Source: Gemmatimonadaceae bacterium (GTDB taxonomy: Bacteria > Gemmatimonadota > Gemmatimonadetes > Gemmatimonadales > Gemmatimonadaceae). From it: a stretch of 35,184 nt of DNA. Shown piece by piece: positions 14,387 to 22,280 of the stretch (the stretch's first letter is position 1; each line of letters opens with the position of its first letter). The translations under genes were made by a program, and so were the position numbers. The notes under the pieces are model-generated. The model was not told the origin of the DNA, ran no database searches, and saw only the letters and a list, made by a program, of their open reading frames with translations. The stretch spans positions 1-35,184 of the forward strand of contig JABFXC010000112.1 in the NCBI GenBank assembly GCA_013361935.1, read 5' to 3'.

Positions 14387-15255
14387 CCAGGCGCCGCTGG
14401 GCGCTCGTCGTCCTCGCGCTCGCGGCCGTTCCCGTCGTGCTCCTCTTCCGCGCGTGGAAAGCGAATTCCGACCGTGGCGGGCAGAAGTACGCCGAACCGT
14501 TCCGGATCGCCGGCAACTTCTACTACGTCGGCGCGAACGACGTCTCGTCCTTTCTCGTCACCGGCCCCGAGGGACACGTCCTCATCGACGGCGGCTATCC
14601 GGGCACCGCGCCGATGATCGCCGCGAGCATCGCGAAGCTCGGCTTCGACATTCGCGACGTGAAGGTCATCCTCAACTCGGAGCCGCATCTCGATCACGCG
14701 GGCGGGCTTGCCGCGCTGCAGAAGGCGTCGGGCGCGCGGATCTACGCGAGCGACGCCAGCGCGCGCACCATCGAGTCCGGCGGTGACGATCCGGACATCA
14801 TGCTCCCGATCCGGCTGCTCTTCTGGACGCGGATCATCCGCTATCCGCCCGCGCACGTCGACCGCCGGTTGAAGGATGGCGACACGGTGCGCGTCGGGCC
14901 CGTCGAGCTCACGGCGCACATCACCGGCGGCCACACGCGCGGCTGCACCTCATGGTCCTTTCCCGTGCGCGACGGGACGCGCGTGCTGAACGTGGTCAGC
15001 GCCTGCAGCCTCATCGTCCTCGGCGGATCGCGCTACGACGGCCAGAGCGGGGATCTCGAGCACACCTTCGCCACGCTGCGCGCTCTTCCCGCGGACATCT
15101 GGGTCAGCTCTCACGCCCGGCTATGGGGGCGATACCGCAAGTTCGTCGCGCGCGACACGGCGAAGGACCCAGCGGATCCGTTCGTCGATCCCGCGGGATA
15201 CCGCGCCTACGTCGACAGCGGTGAGGCGCGCTTCCGCCGAGGCGTGGTGCAATGA
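14353..15255 (+). CDS. Subclass B3-like metallo-beta-lactamase-fold hydrolase, Glu-substituted, membrane-anchored
   Basis: A 300-residue MBL-fold protein. The start is GTG 14353 or, 6 codons later, GTG 14371. An N-terminal hydrophobic helix (ALVVLALAAVPVVLLF) predicts an anchor or uncleaved signal. The core resembles subclass B3 beta-lactamases: NDVSSFLVTGPEGHVLIDGG, KLGFDIRDVKVIL, then the metal motif E110-P-H112-L-D114-H115, GGHTRGCTSW (His ligand) and VSSHARLW (C-terminal His). In standard B3 enzymes the first position is His (H116); here it is Glu. B3 variants with Glu or Gln at this site are known to exist. Lactam hydrolysis cannot be assumed, since many environmental homologues act on other esters or lactones. 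Confidence 0.87.
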   Translation: MARPARVPIRLTRRRWALVVLALAAVPVVLLFRAWKANSDRGGQKYAEPFRIAGNFYYVGANDVSSFLVTGPEGHVLIDGGYPGTAPMIAASIAKLGFDIRDVKVILNSEPHLDHAGGLAALQKASGARIYASDASARTIESGGDDPDIMLPIRLLFWTRIIRYPPAHVDRRLKDGDTVRVGPVELTAHITGGHTRGCTSWSFPVRDGTRVLNVVSACSLIVLGGSRYDGQSGDLEHTFATLRALPADIWVSSHARLWGRYRKFVARDTAKDPADPFVDPAGYRAYVDSGEARFRRGVVQ

Positions 15256-15265
15256 GGAGGGAATC

Positions 15266-15373
15266 GTGAAGACGTGGCTTCGACGCGTTCGCGGTCCCCT
15301 GGGCAGGGGCCTGGTCCGGGCGCTCGCGCCTCAGCGCGCCGCGCCGGCTGTGGGTCGCGGAAGCGCGGTGTAG
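15266..15373 (+). pseudogene. Possible 5' remnant of a membrane-protein gene
   Basis: A 35-codon ORF from GTG 15266 preceded by a strong ribosome-binding site (GAGGAGGG, 5 bases upstream). It begins VKTWLRRVRGPLGRGLVRAL, like the N-terminus of small membrane proteins I associate with Gemmatimonadota, but the expected hydrophobic segment does not follow and the frame runs antisense into the 3' end of the convergent FMN reductase gene. I infer a gene truncated by a deletion whose right end is near 15330. Chance occurrence is possible. Confidence 0.35.
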
Positions 15374-15918
15374 ACGCGCGTGATGTATCCGTGGAACTCC
15401 TTCATGTACGTCGCCAGGAACTCGCGCGTCGAATCCACCGTCACCTCACCGTCGTCGGTGACGAGGCCCGGGGTGAACTCGATGTACGCCTCGATCGCGT
15501 TCATCAGCGGCGAGTTGCAGAAGGACAGGATGCTCCGCAGGTGCTGCTGCGCGACGGCGGTGCCGATCTTCCCCGGCGACGTGCCGATGATCGCCGAGGG
15601 CTTCCGCGCGAAGGAGTTCGTGCCCCACGGCCGGCTCGCCCAGTCGATCGCGTTCTTGAGCGCGCCGGGGATGGAGCGGTTGTACTCCGGCGTCACGAAG
15701 AGCACCGCGTCCACCGCGGCGATCGCGTCCTTCAGCGCCCGTCCGGCGGGCGGGTAATCCTTGTCGTAGTCGTACGAGTACAGGGGGAGATCGCGGATCG
15801 GGATCTCCCGCAGCTCCAGCTCCGCGGGGGCGAGACGCGAGAGGGCGAGCGCGAGCTTGCGATTGATCGACGCCTTCGCGAGGCTGCCGACGAAATAGCC
15901 AACGGTGTACGTGCTCAC
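15331..15918 (-). CDS. NADPH-dependent FMN reductase (ChrR/YieF-like)
   Basis: A 195-residue flavodoxin-fold NAD(P)H:quinone or FMN reductase (PF03358 type). The FMN phosphate-binding loop GSLAKASINRKLA is at residues 11-23, and the diagnostic TPEYNRSIPGALKNAIDWAS stretch around residues 76-95 contacts flavin. Related enzymes reduce quinones, chromate or azo dyes with two electrons, protecting against redox cycling. It is convergent with the MBL-fold gene and divergent from the spermidine synthase-like gene. No operon partner is evident. Specificity cannot be deduced. Confidence 0.93.
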   Translation of the reverse strand: MSTYTVGYFVGSLAKASINRKLALALSRLAPAELELREIPIRDLPLYSYDYDKDYPPAGRALKDAIAAVDAVLFVTPEYNRSIPGALKNAIDWASRPWGTNSFARKPSAIIGTSPGKIGTAVAQQHLRSILSFCNSPLMNAIEAYIEFTPGLVTDDGEVTVDSTREFLATYMKEFHGYITRVYTALPRPTAGAAR

Positions 15919-16073
15919 GGGCGAACCTCGTGACGGGGAGACGTCGCTGACGGGCGAGCGGCGTGCGTTTGCAAGGAGAAGGCCGTCCTGTCGCGCGGCG
16001 CGGGAGCGGCGCGGCGGTCGCTCGACTAGGGTTGAGTGATGACCACTCGCACTCCCGTCGGCCCGAGCGCCCG

Positions 16074-16739
16074 ATGAAGCGCTACGAGCGGCTCGGCGAG
16101 GCGCGGACGCCGAACGGGACGACGCTCGCGCTCTACCGCCACGATGGCGCCTACCTCATCCGCGCGGACGGCGTCGAGCTCATGTCGACCCGCCGCCATC
16201 TCTCCGAGGACCGCCTGGCCGACGTCGCCTGCGCACCGCTCGGGGAGCGTCCGAACGCCCGCGCGCTGATCGGCGGGCTCGGGCTCGGCTTCACCCTGCG
16301 CGCCGCACTCCGCCAGCTGCGCGATGACGCCGAAGTCGTGGTGGCCGAGCTGGTGCCCGAGGTGATCGCGTGGAACGCCGACGAGCGCTACGAGCTCTCG
16401 GCCGCGGCCATCCGCGACCCGCGCACGCGCATCGTGAACGACGACGTGCTCGCCGTGCTCGCCGCGAATCCGGCCGGGTTCGACGCGATCATGCTCGATA
16501 CGGACAACGGGCCGGACGGGATGCTGATGAGCGAGAATGCGCCGTTGTACGCCGCGGGAGGTATCGCGCTCACGATCGCGGCGCTGCGTCCCGGAGGACG
16601 GATCGCGTACTGGTCGGTGGGCGACGACCGGCCGTTCGCCGGCGCGCTGCAGCGCGCCGGCCTCCGCGTCGAGACGCTGCGCGTGCGCGCGCACGACACC
16701 GCGGGGCCGATGCACACGCTCTACGTCGCGACGCCGTGA
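16074..16739 (+). CDS. Spermidine synthase-like methyltransferase-fold protein
   Basis: A 221-residue protein of the spermine/spermidine synthase superfamily (Rossmann-like, SAM or decarboxylated-SAM binding). ATG 16074 is chosen because MKRYERLGEARTPNGTTLALYR matches the family beginning; the ORF is open a further 37 codons upstream without similarity. The nucleotide-binding loop IGGLGLGFTL is at residues 66-75, the acidic residue ending strand 2 is in VVAELVPE, and LDTDNGPDG sits where polyamine synthases have their catalytic Asp. It is shorter than true SpeE (about 280 residues) and lacks the N-terminal beta domain, so the polyamine activity often annotated is doubtful. Confidence 0.85.
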   Translation: MKRYERLGEARTPNGTTLALYRHDGAYLIRADGVELMSTRRHLSEDRLADVACAPLGERPNARALIGGLGLGFTLRAALRQLRDDAEVVVAELVPEVIAWNADERYELSAAAIRDPRTRIVNDDVLAVLAANPAGFDAIMLDTDNGPDGMLMSENAPLYAAGGIALTIAALRPGGRIAYWSVGDDRPFAGALQRAGLRVETLRVRAHDTAGPMHTLYVATP

Positions 16740-16778
16740 GGCTGACGGCGCGTCGCGCGCGTCCCCGCGCGCGGGCGC

Positions 16779-19016
16779 TCAATCGCCCTTCGCGCTCTCC
16801 TCGTCGCGCGGAAGCGTCAGCGTGAACGTCGAGCCCACGTCGACGGTGCTCTGGACGCGGATGTCGCCGTTCATCGCGCGGGCGAGGTCGCGACTGATCG
16901 CGAGACCGAGGCCCGTGCCCTCCTGCGACACGGTGAGCGAGCGTCCCACCTGGACGAAGGGCTCGAAGATCCGCTCGAGCTGATCCTCGGGGATGCCGCT
17001 TCCGGTGTCGCGCACGGTGAGCCGCACCTGTCCGTCCTCGGCCGCGTCGCAGGCGATGCTGACTCGCCCGCCGGGCGCGGTGAACTTCACCGCGTTGGAG
17101 AGCAGGTTCAACACGATCTGCTCCAGCTTCGCTCGGTCCGCCCACGCGTGGAGCTCCGACGGACATTCGGGAGCCTCGAGCACCAGCCCCTTCGCGATCG
17201 CCTGCGGCTCGACCATGTGCCGCACGGAGTCGACGACTTCCCGCAGCGGCACGGACCCCGGATTGTAGGTGAGCTGCCCGGCGTCGATGCGCGAGAAGTT
17301 GAGGATGTCGTTGATGATGCCGAGCAGGTGCTGCTGGCTGCGGCGGATGCGCGACAGCTGGTCGCGCTGCTCGTCGCTCACCACGCCGCCGATGCCCAGC
17401 TCCATGAGCTGCGCGTAGCCGCCGATCGCGTTGAGCGGCGTGCGCAGCTCGTGACTCATCGCGGCGAGGAACTCGCTCTTCGCGCGATTCGCCTCCTCGG
17501 CGCGGGTCCGGGCTTCCTCGGCGCGCGCCCGCGCGTCCTCCGCCACCCGGCGCGCCTGACGCTCCGACTCGTACAGCCGCGCGCGTTCCAGCGCCTGCCC
17601 GCACTGCTGCGCGAAGGACTGCATGAAAGCGAGCGTCTCGTCGGTGAGCGGCTCGTCCGGGCGCTCTCCGGCGCGGCGATGCATCGCCAGCGCGCCCATC
17701 GGACGCCCCCGGCTCATCAGCGGCAGCACCACGCTGACCTCGAACGACGCGAGCACCTCCGCGGTCGTCGGAAAGCGGCGGTCACGCTCGCTTCGCGACC
17801 GGCAGACGACCGGGCCCGCGCTGGTGATCGTGGTGGTCATCGGGAGATCCGCGGCGAGCGGCATCGTCCGGAATCGCTCGGGAGGGGTGTCGAACCCCGT
17901 TTCGGCGAGGAGCCTGACGTTCGTGCCCGCGTCGTCGATCACGCCCAGGGAGCCCGCGTCGACGCCCATCAGCGGGAAGGCTTCCTTGAAGACGATGCGC
18001 ACGATCTCCGGGATGGTGTGCACCGACGCGAGCGCCGAGGTCAGCAGCTGGAGCTGCTCCGTCCGCGCGCGCGCGACGTCGGCCGCGTGGCGCGCCGCCT
18101 CCTCCGCCGCCGCGTGACGCGCGTTCGCGATGGCACGCGTCTCGGCGGCGCGTCGTTCGGTGAGGTCGCGCGTCACCTTGCCGAAGCCGACGAGCTTTCC
18201 ATCACCGTCGCGCAGCGCGGTGATGACGACGTTCGCCCAGAAGCGCGACCCGTCCTTCCTGATGCGCCACCCTTCGTCCTCGAAGTGCCCGACCCGCGCG
18301 GCCTCGGCGAGCTCGAAGTCCGGGAAGCGCACCGCCACCTTCTCCGGCGGGTAGAAGATCGAGAAGTGCTTCCCGATGATCTCCTCCGCCTTGTAGCCCT
18401 TCGCGCGCTCGGCCCCTTCGTTCCACGTCGCGACGTGGCCGCCGGGATCGAGCATGAAGATGGCGTAGTACTTCACGCTCGTGACGAGCAGCCGGAAGCG
18501 CTCCTCGCTCAGGCGGAGCGCTTCCTCGGCGGCACGGCGCTCGGTGAGGTCGCGCGTCACCTTGGCGAAGCCGAGCAGCTGGCCGGAGCTGTCGCGCAGG
18601 GCGGTGATGACGACATTGGCCCAGAAGCGCGAGCCGTCCTTGCGGATCCGCCAGCCTTCGTCCTCGAAGCGGCCGACGCGCGCCGCCTCCTTCAGCTCGT
18701 GCTCCGGCCACCCCGACTCGACCTTTGCCTTCGGGTAGAAGATCGAGAAGTGCTTGCCGACGATCTCCTCCGCCGCGTAGCCCTTGAACCGCTCCGCGCC
18801 CGCGTTCCAGCTCAGGATGTAGCCGTCGGGGTCGAGGGCGAAGATCGCATAGTCCTGGACGCTCTCGACCAGCAGCCGATGGAGCTCGCCGACCTCGTGG
18901 GCGATCCCGCCCGGCGCCCGCTCGCGCTCCGCGGCACCCTGATCGAAGGGTGTCTGCGACGCAGGGTCGGCGCGAAGCCGGGGAGAGGACCGTGGTGTGG
19001 GGCGGCGATCGGACAT
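16779..19016 (-). CDS. Sensor histidine kinase, PAS-PAS-GAF-HisKA-HATPase
   Basis: A 745-residue soluble orphan histidine kinase without membrane segments or receiver. Domains: PAS1 about 46-160, PAS2 about 174-288, Ala/Arg-rich linker, GAF about 320-485, coiled coil 490-515, HisKA with phospho-acceptor H522 (AAMSHELRTPLN), HATPase_c with NLLSNAVKFT (N box), DTGSGIPE (G1) and GTGLGLAISRDLA (G2). The two PAS domains are nearly the same protein sequence (both contain FEDEGWRIRKDGSRFWANVV) and are clearly alike in DNA, 128 codons apart, showing an intragenic tandem duplication. No response regulator lies nearby, so the partner is elsewhere. The 3' end faces the spermidine synthase-like gene. Confidence 0.96.
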   Translation of the reverse strand: MSDRRPTPRSSPRLRADPASQTPFDQGAAERERAPGGIAHEVGELHRLLVESVQDYAIFALDPDGYILSWNAGAERFKGYAAEEIVGKHFSIFYPKAKVESGWPEHELKEAARVGRFEDEGWRIRKDGSRFWANVVITALRDSSGQLLGFAKVTRDLTERRAAEEALRLSEERFRLLVTSVKYYAIFMLDPGGHVATWNEGAERAKGYKAEEIIGKHFSIFYPPEKVAVRFPDFELAEAARVGHFEDEGWRIRKDGSRFWANVVITALRDGDGKLVGFGKVTRDLTERRAAETRAIANARHAAAEEAARHAADVARARTEQLQLLTSALASVHTIPEIVRIVFKEAFPLMGVDAGSLGVIDDAGTNVRLLAETGFDTPPERFRTMPLAADLPMTTTITSAGPVVCRSRSERDRRFPTTAEVLASFEVSVVLPLMSRGRPMGALAMHRRAGERPDEPLTDETLAFMQSFAQQCGQALERARLYESERQARRVAEDARARAEEARTRAEEANRAKSEFLAAMSHELRTPLNAIGGYAQLMELGIGGVVSDEQRDQLSRIRRSQQHLLGIINDILNFSRIDAGQLTYNPGSVPLREVVDSVRHMVEPQAIAKGLVLEAPECPSELHAWADRAKLEQIVLNLLSNAVKFTAPGGRVSIACDAAEDGQVRLTVRDTGSGIPEDQLERIFEPFVQVGRSLTVSQEGTGLGLAISRDLARAMNGDIRVQSTVDVGSTFTLTLPRDEESAKGD

Positions 19017-19089
19017 TGCCAGCCATCCGTCGCAGGGATCGGGCCCCGGCTATCGGTGTTTCACGGCGCCGGGAGGGCCGCCGGCTCCG

Positions 19090-19118
19090 TTGACATAGGG
19101 GTAGGGGGTATATAGATT
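19090..19118 (+). promoter_or_regulatory. Promoter of the copper operon
   Basis: TTGACA (19090-19095), 17-base spacer, TAGATT (19113-19118). The spacer contains GTAGGGGGTATA, which resembles the G-run/TA arrangement of CsoR operators, so copper-free CsoR could block polymerase here and copper would relieve it. The CsoR gene is the last of the operon. Confidence 0.7.
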
Positions 19119-19137
19119 CATACCTGTGGAGGGTATG
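19119..19137. promoter_or_regulatory. Inverted repeat at the copper operon start, probable CsoR site
   Basis: CATACC, 7 bases, GGTATG: a perfect 6-bp inverted repeat immediately after the -10 element, with the G/C-run flanked by TA as in known CsoR boxes. Together with the spacer element it may bind two CsoR tetramers (inference). Confidence 0.55.
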
Positions 19138-19172
19138 TGTTCCCCCCCTGCAGCCATCGAGGAGACCGATCC

Positions 19173-19379
19173 ATGAATCGCACCACACTGAAGATCGACG
19201 GCATGACCTGCGGCCACTGCGTCGCCTGGGTGAAGAAGGCGCTGGAGGGCCTGGACGGCGTCGCCGTCGAGAACGTCGCGGTCGGCAGCGCGACCGTCGA
19301 GTACGACCCCGCCGTCGCGTCGCCCGACAGGATCGCCCGGGCGGTCAGCGACGCCGGCTACGCGGCGTCGCCGGCATGA
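19173..19379 (+). CDS. CopZ-like copper chaperone (HMA domain)
   Basis: A 68-residue heavy-metal-associated domain protein. ATG 19173 has GAGGAG 7 bases upstream and gives the usual start; an ORF extension to 19137 lies in the promoter. The metal site is GMTCGHC (Cys-x-x-Cys), with the beta-alpha-beta-beta-alpha-beta pattern completed by VEYDPAVASPDRIARAVSDAGYAA. It would carry Cu(I) in the cytosol to the CopA ATPase encoded two genes downstream. Its stop overlaps the start of the following small membrane ORF (ATGA), so translation is coupled. Confidence 0.94.
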   Translation: MNRTTLKIDGMTCGHCVAWVKKALEGLDGVAVENVAVGSATVEYDPAVASPDRIARAVSDAGYAASPA

Positions 19380-19489
19380 GCATCAGCGCGACGGACTGGA
19401 TCGTGATCGCGGCGGGTCTCGCCGCGATCGCCTGGGTGAACTGGTACTTCTTCGTCGCCGGAAGATCGGACACGAGGAAAGAGGGGTAG
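19376..19489 (+). CDS. Small membrane protein in copper operon (37 residues)
   Basis: ATG 19376 overlaps the chaperone stop in ATGA and the ORF ends at TAG 19487-19489, 3 bases before the CopA start. It encodes 37 residues: a short polar start (MSISATDW), one strong transmembrane helix (IVIAAGLAAIAWVNWYFFVAG) and a charged tail ending KEG. The helix resembles the N-terminal anchor of small membrane-bound cupredoxin-domain proteins often found beside CopA, but here the cupredoxin domain is absent. It is either a free-standing micro-protein or a cut-down relic; the tight coupling on both sides argues that it is translated. Confidence 0.75.
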   Translation: MSISATDWIVIAAGLAAIAWVNWYFFVAGRSDTRKEG

Positions 19490-19492
19490 ATC

Positions 19493-21880
19493 ATGAGCGG
19501 CACGAGCGCGATCGAGACGGGCGTGCGCCGGGCGCACGGGACGCCCGAGGACTCCATACGCATCCCGGTGAGCGGGATGACCTGCGCGGCGTGTTCCTCG
19601 CGCATCCAGCGCGCGCTCGCGAAGCAGCCCGGCGTCGCCGACGCGAACGTCAACCTGATGATGAAGACGGCGACGGTGCGCTTCGACCCCGGCGTCGTCA
19701 CCCCGGAGCGGCTCGTCCAGACCATCGAGGCGACGGGCTACGGCGCGCAGCTCGCGTCCTCCGATCAGAGCGCGTTCGAGGAGCAGGAGGCGCGCGACCG
19801 CGCGACCGCCGAGGAGTTCCGCGAGCTGAAGACCAAGGCGATCGTCAGCGGCGTCATCGGGGCGATCGCGATGATCGTGTCCATGCCGCTCATGAGCCAC
19901 ATCGGCGTCAGCGATCCGTTCATGCGCTGGGCGATGGGCGCGCTCCATCCGGTCTTCCACGACGCCTTCCCCTGGCTCTACGCGCTGCCGATGCAGGCCG
20001 TGACCGCCACGCTGATGATCGCGGCGCTCGGCGTCATGCTCTGGGCGGGGCGGCACTTCTACACGCGCGCCTGGGCCGCCTTCCGCCACCACTCGGCGGA
20101 CATGAACACGCTCATCGCCGTGGGGACCGGTGCGGCGTTCCTCTACTCAGTGGTCGCGACGGTGGCGCCGCAGCTCTTCTTCCGCCGCGGGATGACGCCG
20201 GACGTCTACTACGAGGCGGTGATCATCATCATCGCGCTCATCCTCACGGGCAATGCCTTCGAGGCGCGGGCGAAGACGCGGACGGCGAGCGCGCTGCGCT
20301 CGCTCGTGCAGCTCCAGCCGAAGACCGCGCGCGTCGTTCGCGTCGGGCCCGGGGGCGAACAGGAAGTGGACGCGCCGGTCGAGACCGTGGAGACGGGTGA
20401 GACGGTGATCGTCCGTCCCGGCGAGCGCATCCCCGTGGACGGCGTCGTGCTCTCGGGCGAGAGCGCGGTGGACGAGAGCATGATCACCGGCGAGTCGCTG
20501 CCGGTCACCAGGAAGCCGGGCGACGCGGTGATCGGCGGCACCATCAACCGCACCGGCGCGTTCCGCTACCGCGCGACGACGTTAGGCAGCGACTCGGTGC
20601 TCGCGCGCATCGTGAAGCTGATGCGCGACGCCCAGGGGAGCCGCGCACCCATCCAGAGGCTGGCCGACCGGATCAGCGGGATCTTCGTGCCCGTCGTGAT
20701 CTCCATCGCGATCGCGACCTTCGTGGTCTGGTACGTCGCGGCGGACGGCGCGCCGCTGGTCCGCGCGTTCGCGGCGGCGGTGGCGGTGCTGATCATCGCC
20801 TGCCCCTGCGCCATGGGCCTCGCCGTGCCCACCGCGGTCATGGTCGCGACGGGGAAGGGCGCCGATCTCGGTGTGCTCATCAAGGGCGGCGAAGCGCTCC
20901 AGCGCGCGGGAGACGTGCGGACGATCGTGCTCGACAAGACGGGCACGGTCACCGAGGGCCGGCCGACGGTGACCGACCTCGTGCTCGCGACGGGCTCGAC
21001 GCGCGAGGCGAACGAGGTGCTTCGTCTTGTGGCCTCGCTCGAGACGCTGAGCGAGCATCCGCTCGCCGACGCCATCGTCCGCCACGCCCGGGAGCGCGGG
21101 ATCGCGCTCGCCACGCCGGCGGGCTTCCAGTCCGTCACCGGCCGCGGCGCCGTCGCGAGGGTGGACGGCGCGTCGGTAGCGGTGGGGAACGTCGCGCTCA
21201 TGTCGGAGCGGGGGATCGATGCATCTCCGCTCGCGGCCGACGCCGAGCGTCTCGCAACGGATGCGAAGACGACGATGTACGTGGCGATCGACGGCGCGCT
21301 CGCCGCGGTGATTGCGGTGGCCGACCCGATCAGAGAGACTTCGCGCGACGCGATCCGCCGCTTCCACGCGTTGGGCCTCGAGGTCGTCATGCTCACCGGC
21401 GACAATCGCCGCACCGCCGAGGCGGTCGCGCGTCAGGCAGGGATCGACCGCGTGGTGGCCGAGGTGCTTCCCGATGGCAAGGTGGCGGAGATCGGGCGGC
21501 TGCAGGGCGAGGGAAAGGTCGTCGCGATGGTCGGCGACGGGATCAACGACGCCCCCGCGCTCGCGAAGGCCGATGTCGGCATGGCCATCGGCACGGGGAC
21601 GGACATCGCCGTCGAGGCGGGGGACGTCGTGCTGATGCGCGGCGACCTGCGCGCCGCGGCGCACGCCGTGGCGCTGTCGCGCCGCACCATGCGGACCATG
21701 AAGCAGAATCTCTTCTGGGCGTTCGTCTACAACGTGATCGGGATCCCGGTGGCGGCGGGGGTGCTCTATCCCGCCTTCGGCCTCCTGCTCAGCCCCATCC
21801 TCGCCAGCGCGGCGATGGCCTTCAGCTCCGTGAGCGTGGTGACGAACAGCCTGCGACTGCGCGCGGCGCGAATCGTCTGA
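19493..21880 (+). CDS. copA: Cu(I)-translocating P1B-type ATPase
   Basis: A 795-residue copper-exporting ATPase in the inner membrane. One N-terminal HMA domain has C31-A-A-C34 (GMTCAACS). The transmembrane metal site is C437-P-C439 ([10 protein letters not shown]). Further hallmarks: MITGESLPV (actuator), phosphorylated D481 in [14 protein letters not shown] (ATP-binding HP motif) and [10 protein letters not shown]. The late membrane helices have [14 protein letters not shown] and [15 protein letters not shown], the YN and MxxSS signatures of Cu(I) pumps rather than Zn/Cd pumps. It exports Cu(I) received from the chaperone encoded upstream and is controlled with it by CsoR. A TTA-GGC codon pair lies in a CGTTAGGC word at 20580. 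Confidence 0.97.
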   Translation: MSGTSAIETGVRRAHGTPEDSIRIPVSGMTCAACSSRIQRALAKQPGVADANVNLMMKTATVRFDPGVVTPERLVQTIEATGYGAQLASSDQSAFEEQEARDRATAEEFRELKTKAIVSGVIGAIAMIVSMPLMSHIGVSDPFMRWAMGALHPVFHDAFPWLYALPMQAVTATLMIAALGVMLWAGRHFYTRAWAAFRHHSADMNTLIAVGTGAAFLYSVVATVAPQLFFRRGMTPDVYYEAVIIIIALILTGNAFEARAKTRTASALRSLVQLQPKTARVVRVGPGGEQEVDAPVETVETGETVIVRPGERIPVDGVVLSGESAVDESMITGESLPVTRKPGDAVIGGTINRTGAFRYRATTLGSDSVLARIVKLMRDAQGSRAPIQRLADRISGIFVPVVISIAIATFVVWYVAADGAPLVRAFAAAVAVLIIACPCAMGLAVPTAVMVATGKGADLGVLIKGGEALQRAGDVRTIVLDKTGTVTEGRPTVTDLVLATGSTREANEVLRLVASLETLSEHPLADAIVRHARERGIALATPAGFQSVTGRGAVARVDGASVAVGNVALMSERGIDASPLAADAERLATDAKTTMYVAIDGALAAVIAVADPIRETSRDAIRRFHALGLEVVMLTGDNRRTAEAVARQAGIDRVVAEVLPDGKVAEIGRLQGEGKVVAMVGDGINDAPALAKADVGMAIGTGTDIAVEAGDVVLMRGDLRAAAHAVALSRRTMRTMKQNLFWAFVYNVIGIPVAAGVLYPAFGLLLSPILASAAMAFSSVSVVTNSLRLRAARIV

Positions 21881-21903
21881 GCTCCAACGAGAGGATACGA
21901 GAC

Positions 21904-22275
21904 ATGACGACGAGATCGAAGCACGCCTCGCTCCCCCTCGCCCACGTCGCGAGCTGTGGCTGCGGCGCGCACGACGACGGCGGCGGGCGCAAGGCCGTCG
22001 GCGTCGACGCCGACATCAAGGACCGCAACCTCAAGCGGCTCCGCCGCATCGAGGGGCAGGTGCGCGGCCTGCAGAAGATGGTCGAGGAGGACCGCTACTG
22101 CGCCGACATCCTGACGCAGATCTCCTCGGTGCACGAGGCGCTGCGCGCGGTGGGGCGCGAGCTGATGCGCAACCACCTGAAGCACTGCGCGACGTCGGCC
22201 ATCCGCGGGAGCGACGCGGACGCGGAGGAGATGTACGACGAGCTGGTGGAGATGATGTACAAGCACAGCCGGTGA
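21904..22275 (+). CDS. csoR: CsoR-type copper-sensing repressor
   Basis: A 123-residue metal-sensitive regulator (DUF156, four-helix-bundle tetramer). The Cu(I) ligands of CsoR are all present: C66 (DRYCADIL), H91 and C95 (NHLKHC). RIEGQVRGLQKMV is the conserved DNA-contact helix. It has a 35-residue N-terminal extension rich in Cys/His/Gly (ASCGCGAHDDGGG, C18 and C20) that most CsoR proteins lack or have shorter; it may bind extra metal. It lies 23 bases after copA and presumably represses the promoter at 19090. RcnR (Ni/Co) is excluded by the C-H-C pattern. Confidence 0.93.
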   Translation: MTTRSKHASLPLAHVASCGCGAHDDGGGRKAVGVDADIKDRNLKRLRRIEGQVRGLQKMVEEDRYCADILTQISSVHEALRAVGRELMRNHLKHCATSAIRGSDADAEEMYDELVEMMYKHSR

Positions 22276-22280
22276 CCGCG

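Noticed and set aside
16074..16739. Calling the spermidine synthase-like gene speE
   Set aside because: It is too short and lacks the N-terminal domain; no polyamine genes are nearby.
17148..19115. 655-codon open frame opposite the PAS-PAS-GAF kinase
   Set aside because: The kinase frame has full domain motifs; this frame has none and runs into the copper promoter.
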